Source: an uncultured Acidimicrobiales bacterium
Lineage (GTDB): Bacteria > Actinomycetota > Acidimicrobiia > Acidimicrobiales > SHLQ01
DNA: 43,022 bases
Assembly (NCBI GenBank): GCA_938084885.1
Contig: CALKGG010000043.1
Location: 1-43,022, forward strand
Reading direction: 5' to 3'
Both the position numbers and the translations under genes were made by a program. Under the pieces are notes generated by a model. The model was not told the origin of the DNA. It was given only the letters and a program-made list of their open reading frames with translations, and ran no database searches. Positions 33,662-41,579 of the stretch are shown here, in pieces; the first letter of the stretch is position 1; each line of letters starts with the position of its first letter.

Positions 33662-33746
33662 ACATTCGACATGGCCTGCAGCTGCGAATCCCCTATGCGA
33701 AACGAACAGAAGCGCCAGAGCGCGCTGTTTCATCGATGTCGAATGT
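33662..33746. promoter_or_regulatory. Split 11-bp inverted repeat upstream of the second Wzz/BY-kinase
   Basis: ACATTCGACAT (33662-33672) and its perfect complement ATGTCGAATGT (33736-33746) lie 74 bp apart centre to centre, about seven helical turns. The right arm abuts the -35 region of the candidate promoter. Both arms contain ATGTCGAA, the half-site of the palindrome at 36869-36891. Confidence 0.5.
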
Positions 33747-33766
33747 GACTATTCAACGATACGAAC

Positions 33767-33772
33767 TACTAT
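33767..33772 (+). promoter_or_regulatory. Candidate -10 box for the second Wzz/BY-kinase gene
   Basis: TACTAT lies 28 bp before the GTG start. TGTGAC 17 bp upstream (33744-33749) is a weak -35 candidate overlapping the inverted-repeat arm. The ribosome binding site AGAGGAG (33785-33791) is downstream, so this would be an ordinary leadered promoter. Confidence 0.4.
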
Positions 33773-33800
33773 TTGCATTGAGCCAGAGGAGTGTTCTCTC

Positions 33801-35459
33801 GTGATGTATGAAGCTGGTTCCCAGGCGAAAGATACGCCGGGACTCGAAGACTATTTGGCGGCTATTCGCCAACGAAAGTGGTTGATCCTCATCTGCGCTG
33901 CGCTGGGCTTAGGCCTCGCGGTGTTGTTTACGCTTTCGCGTCAACCAACGTTTGAGGCGGCAGCCAAGGTGTTGGTCAACCCAACCAACGTCGGTTCGAT
34001 CGACGCCCGCCTTGTGAACCCGACCCTTGAGCGTGAGCGAGAGGTCGTCGACTCCGAGGCCGTTGCGCGCTTGGTCTCAGCCGAGCTCGGCCTCACCACC
34101 TCTCCGTTGTTGTTACTCCGGGACCTTGAGGTTGTCTTTGTCGATAACAGCGACACGCTCGAGTTGCTCTACCAGAGCACCGACGCTGCCGAGGCCCAAC
34201 AGATCGTCAACTCCTTTGCCGAGCAGTATGTGGCTCAGCGCATTGGAGAATCTAATGATCTCGACAATTCCGAGATCGATTCAATTCAGGCCGAGGTCGA
34301 CCGTCTCCAAATCGAGATTGACTCGCTACAGGCCGAGATTGATCAAACAGTACGATCCCAAGCTGCAGCGTCGGCTGCTGGCAACACCGAGCAAGCAATT
34401 GCTTTGTCGCTGTCAGCGACCGAACTTCGAACCAGTCGAAATGCCTTGCGCAACTCACAAAACGCGCAACAGAACAGCCTCCAGACCGCAACGATTGCGC
34501 GTGATACCCGCACATCTCCAGCCGAAGTGTTGGAGCGGGCGGCAATCCCAACGTCGCCCGTAGGGTTCTCCGATAACATCCTTCGAGCCGCAGGCCTCGT
34601 CCTTGGTCTCGGTGGTGGCGTTGCTCTTGCATTCGTGCTGCATCGCCTCGATCGCACCGCACGCGACTCAGCCGACGTCGAGCTCGCCCTTGGCACCAGC
34701 GTGTTGGCATCGATTCCGTCATTTGGCATGGCCCACCGGAACGGTTCTGCCGCAATCGTGATGCTCGCGGGAGGGCGATCGGCTCGCGTGCAGCGGGCCA
34801 GGGAAGCGTTCCGCCGACTCCGATCGTCGCTGCAGTTCCTCGGAACCACCCGCGAAGCCGACACGTTCCTCATCACGAGCGCACGTCCAGCCGAAGGCAA
34901 ATCGACCACTGTCGCCAACCTCGCCATTGCGCTCGCGCAAGGCGAAACCAAGGTGTGCCTTGTCAACGCCGACCTTCGCCGTCCAACGATCGAAAAGGTC
35001 CTGGGAATTTCAGGGCAACAACAAGGCCTCAGCGACTGGCTCGTCGACCAGACCATCACAAACATCATGGTGTCGGTCCAGGGAACGCCCGGGCTCGTGG
35101 TCGTCCCATCGGGCACGTTGCCCACGAATCCCGGAGAGTTGCTTGCGACCGGGCGAATCAGCACCCTCATCGATGAGCTTTCGACCCAGTTCGACATCGT
35201 CCTCGTCGATGCTCCCCCAGTGCTGAATATCGCCGACGCATCGAGCATCGCCCCAGCGGTCGACGGCACGATCATCGTCGTCGACAGCAGCCGGACCGAT
35301 ACCGACACACTCCTCCGAGTTCGTTCCGAAATCGACCGTGCTGGCGGCAACGTGGTGGGAGCAATTCTCAACCGGGACGACAGCGACACCGGGCGCAGCG
35401 TCTTGCGCAAGGACCGCTATGCCTACGAGAAGGTCGGCGCATCGCGGGCAACGCAGTAG
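33801..35459 (+). CDS. Polysaccharide co-polymerase with BY-kinase domain (second copy)
   Basis: A 552-residue Wzz-kinase fusion. Helices at about 27-45 and 261-280 bracket a periplasm-side coiled coil (155-225). The kinase has Walker A SARPAEGKSTT (360-370), Walker A' CLVNADLRRP (386-395) and Walker B IVLVDAPPVL (466-475). The C-terminal tail is short, with only Tyr540 and Tyr542, unlike the Tyr-rich cluster of the paralogue at 6621-8807. AGAGGAG lies nine bases before the GTG; an ATG follows immediately and could be the start. It probably controls chain length together with the ligase-like protein that follows. Confidence 0.92.
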   Translation: MMYEAGSQAKDTPGLEDYLAAIRQRKWLILICAALGLGLAVLFTLSRQPTFEAAAKVLVNPTNVGSIDARLVNPTLEREREVVDSEAVARLVSAELGLTTSPLLLLRDLEVVFVDNSDTLELLYQSTDAAEAQQIVNSFAEQYVAQRIGESNDLDNSEIDSIQAEVDRLQIEIDSLQAEIDQTVRSQAAASAAGNTEQAIALSLSATELRTSRNALRNSQNAQQNSLQTATIARDTRTSPAEVLERAAIPTSPVGFSDNILRAAGLVLGLGGGVALAFVLHRLDRTARDSADVELALGTSVLASIPSFGMAHRNGSAAIVMLAGGRSARVQRAREAFRRLRSSLQFLGTTREADTFLITSARPAEGKSTTVANLAIALAQGETKVCLVNADLRRPTIEKVLGISGQQQGLSDWLVDQTITNIMVSVQGTPGLVVVPSGTLPTNPGELLATGRISTLIDELSTQFDIVLVDAPPVLNIADASSIAPAVDGTIIVVDSSRTDTDTLLRVRSEIDRAGGNVVGAILNRDDSDTGRSVLRKDRYAYEKVGASRATQ

Positions 35460-35471
35460 TTCGGCCGCGAG

Positions 35472-35477
35472 TACTCT
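35472..35477 (+). promoter_or_regulatory. Candidate -10 box within GTACTCTC
   Basis: GTACTCTC at 35471-35478 lies eight bases before the ATG at 35487. The identical octamer lies at exactly the same distance from the EEP gene start (32541-32548). TACTCT fits TANNNT and would give a leader of about three bases. No -35 box is seen. Confidence 0.35.
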
Positions 35478-35486
35478 CAGATCACG

Positions 35487-36824
35487 ATGTCCGCCCCACC
35501 CATCACTGTTTCCTCAGTCACTGCACCAACGTCATCGGAGCCGTTCGTGCGTGCACCGGGCATGTTGGAGCGAGTTGTGGCGATCGCCATGTTGTTCGTC
35601 TTTGCGTTCTCGCTCCCGTTGGACTGGTTTGTGATCGTCGGGGGCGCGTCGGCCGGGACGGTCCAAGGCGGTAGCCCGCTGACGACCGTCACGTTCCTGA
35701 GTTTCCTTGGCGTCGTGTGGCTGAGCTTTAACGGGAATTGGCATCTGGCAGCATCAGCGGCAGCTCGCGAGCCGCTGTTGACAGCCCTCATTGCCATGGC
35801 TGGCATCTCGATACTCTGGTCGGTCAACATTGTTGAAACCTTGTCAACAGCGGTCGTCATGACCATCACCTTGCTCGTCGGGTTCTACTTTGCAGTCCGG
35901 TACCGGATCCCCGAAGTGCTGTTCATGGCGTCAATCGCGCTGGCGATCGGCGTGGTCGCCAACTACACATTCATCTTCGTCTTTCAACAGTTTGGTCTCG
36001 ACACGATTAACATCGGCACCGACGGCGGGTCCAAATGGAGTGGCGTGTTCGTCACCAAAAACGAGCTTGGCCGAATCGCGTCGTTGAGTTTGGTCGTCTT
36101 TGGCTTTACCGCCGTGCAACGTCGGAGTTTCTTTGTCTGGCCAATGTGGGCGCTGCTTGCGCTCGTCCAGGTGGTTGCGAGCGACTCGGCCACGTCGCTC
36201 GGGGCAACCGCAGGTCTTATTGCCCTGACGTTTGTGTTCCTTGGCTTTCGGGGCCGCAAAACCCTCTACGGAGCAACCGCGGTGGCCATGGTCTCAATCT
36301 TTTCAACACTGACCGCCCTGGCAGCAACGAACCTTGCCGCCGCGACAGGACTCCTTGGCAAGAACAGCACCTTTACTGGTCGCCTCCCCCTCTGGCAGAA
36401 CAGCTTCAAGTTTGGAATCGCCGAACGACCGTGGCTTGGCTACGGGTGGTTGGGATTCTGGACCGACGAGGTCTCACGGTTCGAAGTGAGCGTTCGATCG
36501 AATTTCACGATTCCACACGCACACAACGCGTTCATCGACGCGTGGCTGTTCATTGGACCGCTCGGAGCGATCTTCCTCCTCGCCATTTACGTTCGAGGGT
36601 TTGTCTGGGGAGCGCGCAACATTCGGGCCGTGAAGGGCGCCGAGGGCCTCTTCCCAATCATGATGATTTCGTACGCGTTCATCTTCTCATTGACCGAAGT
36701 TGGGGTCATCCGACGCGATATTTCCTTGGTGCTCTTTGTGGTCGCTATCGTGCAAGCAGCCGCAAACAAGGGCCGAAAACGGCCGTATATGGCTCCAAAG
36801 ACCCTCTCGGACACCCAAATATAG
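35487..36824 (+). CDS. O-antigen ligase/polymerase (Wzy_C-like) membrane protein
   Basis: A 445-residue protein with about ten transmembrane helices. The large extracytoplasmic loop and its edges hold the family pattern: GVFVTKNELGRIASL, then TFTGRLPLWQNSFKFGIAERPWLGYGWLGFW, and IPHAHNAFIDAWLFIGPLG with the conserved His-Asn. Members join or polymerise undecaprenyl-linked glycans outside the membrane. With the Wzz-kinase just upstream, a polymerase role is the best guess; a ligase cannot be excluded. The gene starts 27 bp after the kinase gene stop. Confidence 0.87.
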   Translation: MSAPPITVSSVTAPTSSEPFVRAPGMLERVVAIAMLFVFAFSLPLDWFVIVGGASAGTVQGGSPLTTVTFLSFLGVVWLSFNGNWHLAASAAAREPLLTALIAMAGISILWSVNIVETLSTAVVMTITLLVGFYFAVRYRIPEVLFMASIALAIGVVANYTFIFVFQQFGLDTINIGTDGGSKWSGVFVTKNELGRIASLSLVVFGFTAVQRRSFFVWPMWALLALVQVVASDSATSLGATAGLIALTFVFLGFRGRKTLYGATAVAMVSIFSTLTALAATNLAAATGLLGKNSTFTGRLPLWQNSFKFGIAERPWLGYGWLGFWTDEVSRFEVSVRSNFTIPHAHNAFIDAWLFIGPLGAIFLLAIYVRGFVWGARNIRAVKGAEGLFPIMMISYAFIFSLTEVGVIRRDISLVLFVVAIVQAAANKGRKRPYMAPKTLSDTQI

Positions 36825-36868
36825 GTCGCACGGTCATTCAACTGAACTTTACTCAAGTAGGGCAAACG

Positions 36869-36891
36869 TGATGTCGAAAATTTCGACATCA
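36869..36891. promoter_or_regulatory. Perfect 23-bp palindrome touching the beta-helix start codon
   Basis: Arms TGATGTCGAAA (36869-36879) and TTTCGACATCA (36881-36891) are exact complements around a single A. The last base is the A of the start codon at 36891. As DNA it is a strong dimer operator. As RNA it could only form with an enlarged loop, and there is no T-tract after it, so a terminator is unlikely. The half-site ATGTCGAA is shared with the inverted repeat at 33662-33746. Confidence 0.6.
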
Positions 36892-38639
36892 TGCAGAATC
36901 GGACCCCTGTACTCGCGCTCTTGGCCCTCGCCGCCGGGATGGCCGTTGGCCTCTTGGCATGGCTTGCGCTCCCCTCGGGTCCCGACAGCGAACTCGCCAC
37001 GATCGATACTGGCCCAGCAACTCGCTCGCTCGGAGAACCGTCGACGCCATTTGGAAGCGACACAACTGATGATCCGCCCGAAGCCCTAAGCGCTGTCGAC
37101 ACGAGCGACTCGGCCACGAATGCTTCGGTTACGACTACCGCTGCCTCCAGCAGCGATGACGCCGACACCACTGGTGGAGGCGGCACCGCAACGAACAACG
37201 CCACCTCGAATACCGCCACATCAGATGGAGATACCGCTGCGTCTCCTGTCGACAGCGCCACGTTGGCGAATAACGAATCAGCGCTCGACTCGACCGCGAC
37301 GAGTCCGCGTGAAGACTCGGCCAACATCACGAGAGAAACGCCAACAAACCAGACCCCCACCACAGTCTCTGGCCGAGAGTCTGACGATACGAGTTCGCCA
37401 ACGAGGCAGCCGGCGGTATCGCCGACGACCAGACCACCCGCCACCCAAACCACGGCTGCGCCGAGTCCAAGACAAGCAGCACCGGCGACAACCGCACCTC
37501 CACGGGCGACGCAGCCACCAGCGACAACCGCGGCACCGCGAACCGTGCCAGCTCCCCCCGCGGCTGCTCGCGCTGGGACTCCTACGACAACTGCAGCACC
37601 ACGAACCGCCCAAGGCGCTCGAGGTTGCACCGAGAACTGTCGAACCGTCGGGTTTCAAGACCTGCGAAACGAGAGCAACGTCGTGGTGTCGAACGTCATT
37701 ATCTCGAACCCAGGAGGTCGCTGCGTCGACCTTACGGGCTCGTCAAATATCACGCTACGCAATGTCACAATCGAGGACTGTGGCACGAACAATTCAGTTT
37801 CCGGTGGCTACGACAACGGTCTGATACTGATCGAAGACGCCCGCAACATCACGATTGAGAACTCGTTGATCCGCAATATCTCGGCCGAACGCTTTGGGGC
37901 GGACCGGAACAATGCAATCCAAATCAACTCCAGCACAGACGTGACGATTCGCTCCAACATGATTCGTGACGTCCACAGCAACATCGAGGACAAAGGCGGA
38001 GATCGCGGCAACCGTGCAATCAAAGTCACCGGCAGTAGCTCGCAGTTGACCTTCGACTCGAACCTTTTCTACAACGCCGGCCGAAATGCGATCCAGTTCA
38101 GCCGGGTGCGCAACGCCGAGGGAATTCAGATTGTCGACAACAACATTCAAGGCCGCGGCCGTTGGGACTCGGACTACGAAGACATGATCAATTTCTATAG
38201 CTCATCTGGCACCTCGAGAAGCCCATTCGTGGTTGAAGGAAATCTGTTTCGAAACGGTGGGCCCAGCACATCGGGCACTGGAATCATCCTCGGCGACGGC
38301 AACCCGAGCTCTGGACCGAGCGAGTACATCATCGTCGAGAACAACCGGTTCATCGATCCTGGCCACGTCGGAATCAACCTTGCAGGTGGCAACAACGTAA
38401 CCATCAAAGACAACACGATCGTCGGCACCGGCGACGTACCCCACCGAACAACGGTCGGCATGACGATCAACCACTACGGGTATAGCTCACAGTGCAGGGA
38501 CCATGTCGTGACCGGCAACCGGGTATGGATGGACAACCAGCATCTCGGCGGCGGAACGAACCACGTGTGGAACCCCGGAACCTGCACGGACAACGTGCGT
38601 CTTAGCAACAACGTCTTTGGAGACGCCTCACTGCGGTAG
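36891..38639 (+). CDS. Exported right-handed beta-helix protein with Thr/Ala/Pro-rich stalk
   Basis: A 582-residue protein. An N-terminal hydrophobic helix (about 7-30) acts as signal anchor or signal peptide. About 210 residues very rich in Thr, Ala, Ser and Pro follow, including ATTAPPRATQPPATTAAPRT-type repeats. From about residue 245 comes a parallel beta-helix with repeats such as SNITLRNVTIEDC, RNITIENSLIRNI, TDVTIRSNMIRDV and NVTIKDNTIVGTG, and several Cys. This fold is shared by pectate lyases, epimerases and other polysaccharide-binding proteins. No catalytic residues can be named. It probably acts on or binds the exported polysaccharide. A perfect palindrome touches its start codon. 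Confidence 0.82.
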   Translation: MQNRTPVLALLALAAGMAVGLLAWLALPSGPDSELATIDTGPATRSLGEPSTPFGSDTTDDPPEALSAVDTSDSATNASVTTTAASSSDDADTTGGGGTATNNATSNTATSDGDTAASPVDSATLANNESALDSTATSPREDSANITRETPTNQTPTTVSGRESDDTSSPTRQPAVSPTTRPPATQTTAAPSPRQAAPATTAPPRATQPPATTAAPRTVPAPPAAARAGTPTTTAAPRTAQGARGCTENCRTVGFQDLRNESNVVVSNVIISNPGGRCVDLTGSSNITLRNVTIEDCGTNNSVSGGYDNGLILIEDARNITIENSLIRNISAERFGADRNNAIQINSSTDVTIRSNMIRDVHSNIEDKGGDRGNRAIKVTGSSSQLTFDSNLFYNAGRNAIQFSRVRNAEGIQIVDNNIQGRGRWDSDYEDMINFYSSSGTSRSPFVVEGNLFRNGGPSTSGTGIILGDGNPSSGPSEYIIVENNRFIDPGHVGINLAGGNNVTIKDNTIVGTGDVPHRTTVGMTINHYGYSSQCRDHVVTGNRVWMDNQHLGGGTNHVWNPGTCTDNVRLSNNVFGDASLR

Positions 38640-38687
38640 TTGCCCGCTCGCCGAGCCCATGACCCCCGACAATACACAGACGGGTAA

Positions 38688-38705
38688 TCGCGATACCGTC
38701 GCGAT
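38688..38705 (+). promoter_or_regulatory. Two TCGCGAT words 11 bp apart
   Basis: TCGCGAT at 38688-38694 and 38699-38705 lies 40-57 bp before the chosen start of the lipoprotein gene. The first is within the palindrome ATCGCGAT. One-turn spacing is typical of side-by-side regulator binding. Short words like this also arise by chance. Confidence 0.25.
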
Positions 38706-38744
38706 GGCGTGATTTCTTCGACGGTACAGCTCCGTAGATCAACA

Positions 38745-40118
38745 ATGCAGACTCGGCGGGCCAGCTGGCGCCTCGCGATGTTCCTGGCTGTGTCGACCAT
38801 TGCAGCCGCCTGCGGCTCTGATGTCATTGCGACGCCAGATGCGCCCGAGTCGTCCCAGTCTCAACCTGCTATCTCACCAAGTCTCGGCGACACCGATGCC
38901 GTGAGCGTGCCGACGACAGCACCTCAATCGACCTCGTCGACAACAACGGCCGAACCAGCCTCGAGCACCGAACCTCCACTATTGGAGAGCGTCCAGATCA
39001 GTGCCCCTCCAGCGGGTGCCGCTGCAAACGGGCAAGACCCGATGGCCATCATCGTCGAACAAGCGCTCACCCAGCTCGCCCCGGGAGGTTCGATTGAGTT
39101 TCAACCCGGGGTGTACCCGCCCTTAACGCTCACTGGACTTGAGGCAAGCCCGAATGCACCCGTCCGATTCGTGGGCGGTCCGGGAGTCGAATTTCGAGGC
39201 GAAAGCTACGACGAAGATGCGGGGATTCTCATCCAGGATTCGTCCCACATCGAGATTTCTGGCATGTCCGTGAGCGGCTCCCTGTGGGGGATCTACATTC
39301 AGAACTCGTCGGGGGTGTCCATCGTCAACAACGACGTATCTGACGTTGGCCAGGAAGCCATCCGAGTTAAAGACGGATCATCGAACATCATCATCGACGG
39401 CAACCGTGTGGCCGACACGGGACGCCGCACCGAGAACGGGATCCCAAACGGCGAAGGAATTTACATCGGCACTGGCACTCCAGGCGGGGTCGATCATGTC
39501 TCTAACGTCGTCATCTCCAACAACATCATCGAGCGCACCGCAGACGAAGCCATCGACATTAAACGTCCATCGTCGAACATCACGATCGTCGACAACACCA
39601 TCTCCGATGTGGTCACCAACACCTCGGGAGCCATCGTCATTCACCTCAACAATGAAGACAGCACCGATCCGAACATCAGCATCGAGCGCAATGTCATTCA
39701 CGATGTGACCCGGTCGTCGGAGTTCCGGGATGGGAACTGCATCGTTGTCCAGGCAACGGTACGCATTGTCAACAATGTGCTGCACAACTGTCAACATCGC
39801 GGCATCTATGTTCGCGGTGTGAACGGTGTGGCCACGATTCTGCACAACACGTTCCTCAATACGGGCAGCGTTGGCGTCATCGTCGATGAAGGCCTGGGCA
39901 TGGAGATGATGAGCGAGAACAACCTCGGCGTGGCAGGCACAGACAACGCTCTGGCAAACGAGGCGATGTTTCGCAATCCCGATCAAGGCGATTACCGATT
40001 GTCTCCCGACGCCGTAGAGACGCTCGATTCGGCACGATCGCTCGGTGTTCGCGAGGACCTCCTCGGCTCCGCGAGATCTCTCACAGATGTCACCTATGGT
40101 GCTGTCGAAGCAGGCTAG
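38745..40118 (+). CDS. Lipoprotein with right-handed beta-helix
   Basis: A 457-residue protein from the ATG that gives a clean signal peptide MQTRRASWRLAMFLAVSTIA ending AAACGSD, so Cys23 would be lipidated. A GTG at 38709 would add 12 residues. A Ser/Thr/Pro-rich spacer (about 24-85) leads to the beta-helix, with VYPPLTLTGLEASPNAPVRFVGG as the N-cap. Repeats follow, such as SSHIEISGMSVSGS, SGVSIVNNDVSDVG, SNIIIDGNRVADTG and SNITIVDNTISDVV. The fold fits NosD, alginate-epimerase and lyase-like proteins. It is related to the preceding gene in fold but anchored differently. Substrate and catalytic residues are unknown. Confidence 0.82.
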   Translation: MQTRRASWRLAMFLAVSTIAAACGSDVIATPDAPESSQSQPAISPSLGDTDAVSVPTTAPQSTSSTTTAEPASSTEPPLLESVQISAPPAGAAANGQDPMAIIVEQALTQLAPGGSIEFQPGVYPPLTLTGLEASPNAPVRFVGGPGVEFRGESYDEDAGILIQDSSHIEISGMSVSGSLWGIYIQNSSGVSIVNNDVSDVGQEAIRVKDGSSNIIIDGNRVADTGRRTENGIPNGEGIYIGTGTPGGVDHVSNVVISNNIIERTADEAIDIKRPSSNITIVDNTISDVVTNTSGAIVIHLNNEDSTDPNISIERNVIHDVTRSSEFRDGNCIVVQATVRIVNNVLHNCQHRGIYVRGVNGVATILHNTFLNTGSVGVIVDEGLGMEMMSENNLGVAGTDNALANEAMFRNPDQGDYRLSPDAVETLDSARSLGVREDLLGSARSLTDVTYGAVEAG

Positions 40119-40277
40119 AGTCACGCTTCGCAGCTTTCGAAACGAAACCAAAAACGCTTTTGGAGATGTTCACTGTTGCGATTATGTTACGTCGTCGCGG
40201 GAATCAAAAAGTCGGTAGCGAGGTCACCCTCACCAGCGGCAGCACATGTCACAGAGCTTGTGACGAAGGGACCTCGA

Positions 40278-41435
40278 GTGTTATTCAAAGCGGAGACGGC
40301 AGATGAACCAGTCGTCACCATTCTCTTCAAAAACTGCCACCAATACCGCGTGCAGTTCTTTCACGAACTCGAGCAGAACCTCTCGCAGAAGGGCATACGG
40401 CTTCGTCTTGTTGTCGGCGGAGGCCTTCCAGAGGACGAGGCCAAAGGCGACAGGGCGCACCTACCGTGGGCAGAGACCCGCGACTTTCGGTCAGTCGGGA
40501 TTCTCGGCCACACGTTGCTGTGGCAGCCCGGTCTCGATCTCGCCCGCGAATCTGACCTGATCATCACCGAGCAGGCAACGAAACAGCTGTTCAACATTGT
40601 GTTGTCGCTGGGCCAAAAACTTCTCGGAACTCGGCACGCCTTCTGGGGTCACGGAAAGAACTTCCAATCCAGCATCGAAGGTTCCGCTGGCGAGGGTCTG
40701 AAGCGGAAGATGACTGCACGAGCCCATTGGTTCTTTGCCTACAACGAGCTCTCAGCCAAAGCGGCTGTTGGATTCGGTATGGATCCAAATCGCATTAGCA
40801 CCGTGATGAACTCAACAGACACAACGAACATTCAAGAGATCCGGCTCGCGCTCCCCGAGAGCACAGACCGCGATGTCCGAGCCGAACTGAATATGGGAGA
40901 TGGGCCCGCAGCCTTGTACCTCGGCGGGGTATATGGGCACAAGCGCCCAGAGTTTGTCATCGAGGCCGCAGAACATCTGCGCGCTCGAATTCCTGACTTT
41001 GAGATGATTGTTATCGGCGACGGCAGCTCTGGACACCTCATGGCCATGGCAGCCAAGAAGCACGCATGGTTTCACCACCTCGGCGCGTGTTACGGAGATG
41101 AGCGGGTGGCGTTGGCAAGCGTGGCATCGATTCAACTGATGCCGGGGCTTGTTGGACTCAACATCGTCGATGCGTTCGCGCTCGGAATCCCTACGGTCAC
41201 AACAGCAATCGACTACCACAGTCCCGAGATCGAGTACCTTGACGACGGTGTCAACGGCGTGATCACCCCAGCCAATTCCACCCCATTTGATTACGCCCAG
41301 GCCGCTGCTGACCTGCTCCTGGATCCGGAACGTTTGGCTCATATGCAGGCAGCCGCCGAACGAAGTGGACGCGACCTCTCTGTGGAGGACATGGCCCGCC
41401 GGTTCGCCGACGGCGTCGTGCAAGCCTTGCTGTAG
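40278..41435 (+). CDS. GT4-like glycosyltransferase
   Basis: A 385-residue enzyme from the GTG preceded by GAAGGGA. An upstream in-frame TTG at 40176, with GGAG ten bases before it, would add 34 residues, but that stretch uses unusual codons (TTA, TGT, AGG). Motifs are VVTILFKNCHQYRVQFFHEL, LLWQPGLDLARESDLIITE, GTRHAFWGHGKN, AALYLGGVYGHKRPEFVIEA and MPGLVGLNIVDAFALGIPTVTT with HSPEIEYL. The first Glu of EX7E is missing; the family with GLNIVDAF uses a variant site. The same N-domain recurs fused in the next gene. It is 159 bp from the lipoprotein gene. Confidence 0.82.
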   Translation: MLFKAETADEPVVTILFKNCHQYRVQFFHELEQNLSQKGIRLRLVVGGGLPEDEAKGDRAHLPWAETRDFRSVGILGHTLLWQPGLDLARESDLIITEQATKQLFNIVLSLGQKLLGTRHAFWGHGKNFQSSIEGSAGEGLKRKMTARAHWFFAYNELSAKAAVGFGMDPNRISTVMNSTDTTNIQEIRLALPESTDRDVRAELNMGDGPAALYLGGVYGHKRPEFVIEAAEHLRARIPDFEMIVIGDGSSGHLMAMAAKKHAWFHHLGACYGDERVALASVASIQLMPGLVGLNIVDAFALGIPTVTTAIDYHSPEIEYLDDGVNGVITPANSTPFDYAQAAADLLLDPERLAHMQAAAERSGRDLSVEDMARRFADGVVQALL

Positions 41436-41475
41436 ACGCGGCGCATTGCATCGACCGCACTCGCCCTACCAACCC

Positions 41476-41490
41476 GCGCGCGCAGCGCGC
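41476..41490. terminator. GC-only hairpin between two glycosyltransferase genes
   Basis: GCGCGC-GCA-GCGCGC can form a six-pair stem with a three-base loop 40 bp after the upstream stop. No T-run follows, so it is a weak or processing-type hairpin at most. The rest of the 144-bp gap shows nothing else. Confidence 0.25.
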
Positions 41491-41579
41491 CATTGAGGTT
41501 CGGACGTCTGGGCAATACGCTCTTCGTGGAGCGAGGTGTTTTCCACGTTCTGTCGATCGATGAGGCGTAGGCGAAACCC

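Noticed and set aside
40176..40277. TTG start with 34 extra residues for the GT4-like enzyme
   Set aside because: Codon choice there is unlike the gene body, and the conserved domain begins just after the GTG at 40278, which has GAAGGGA upstream. The longer form is not fully excluded.
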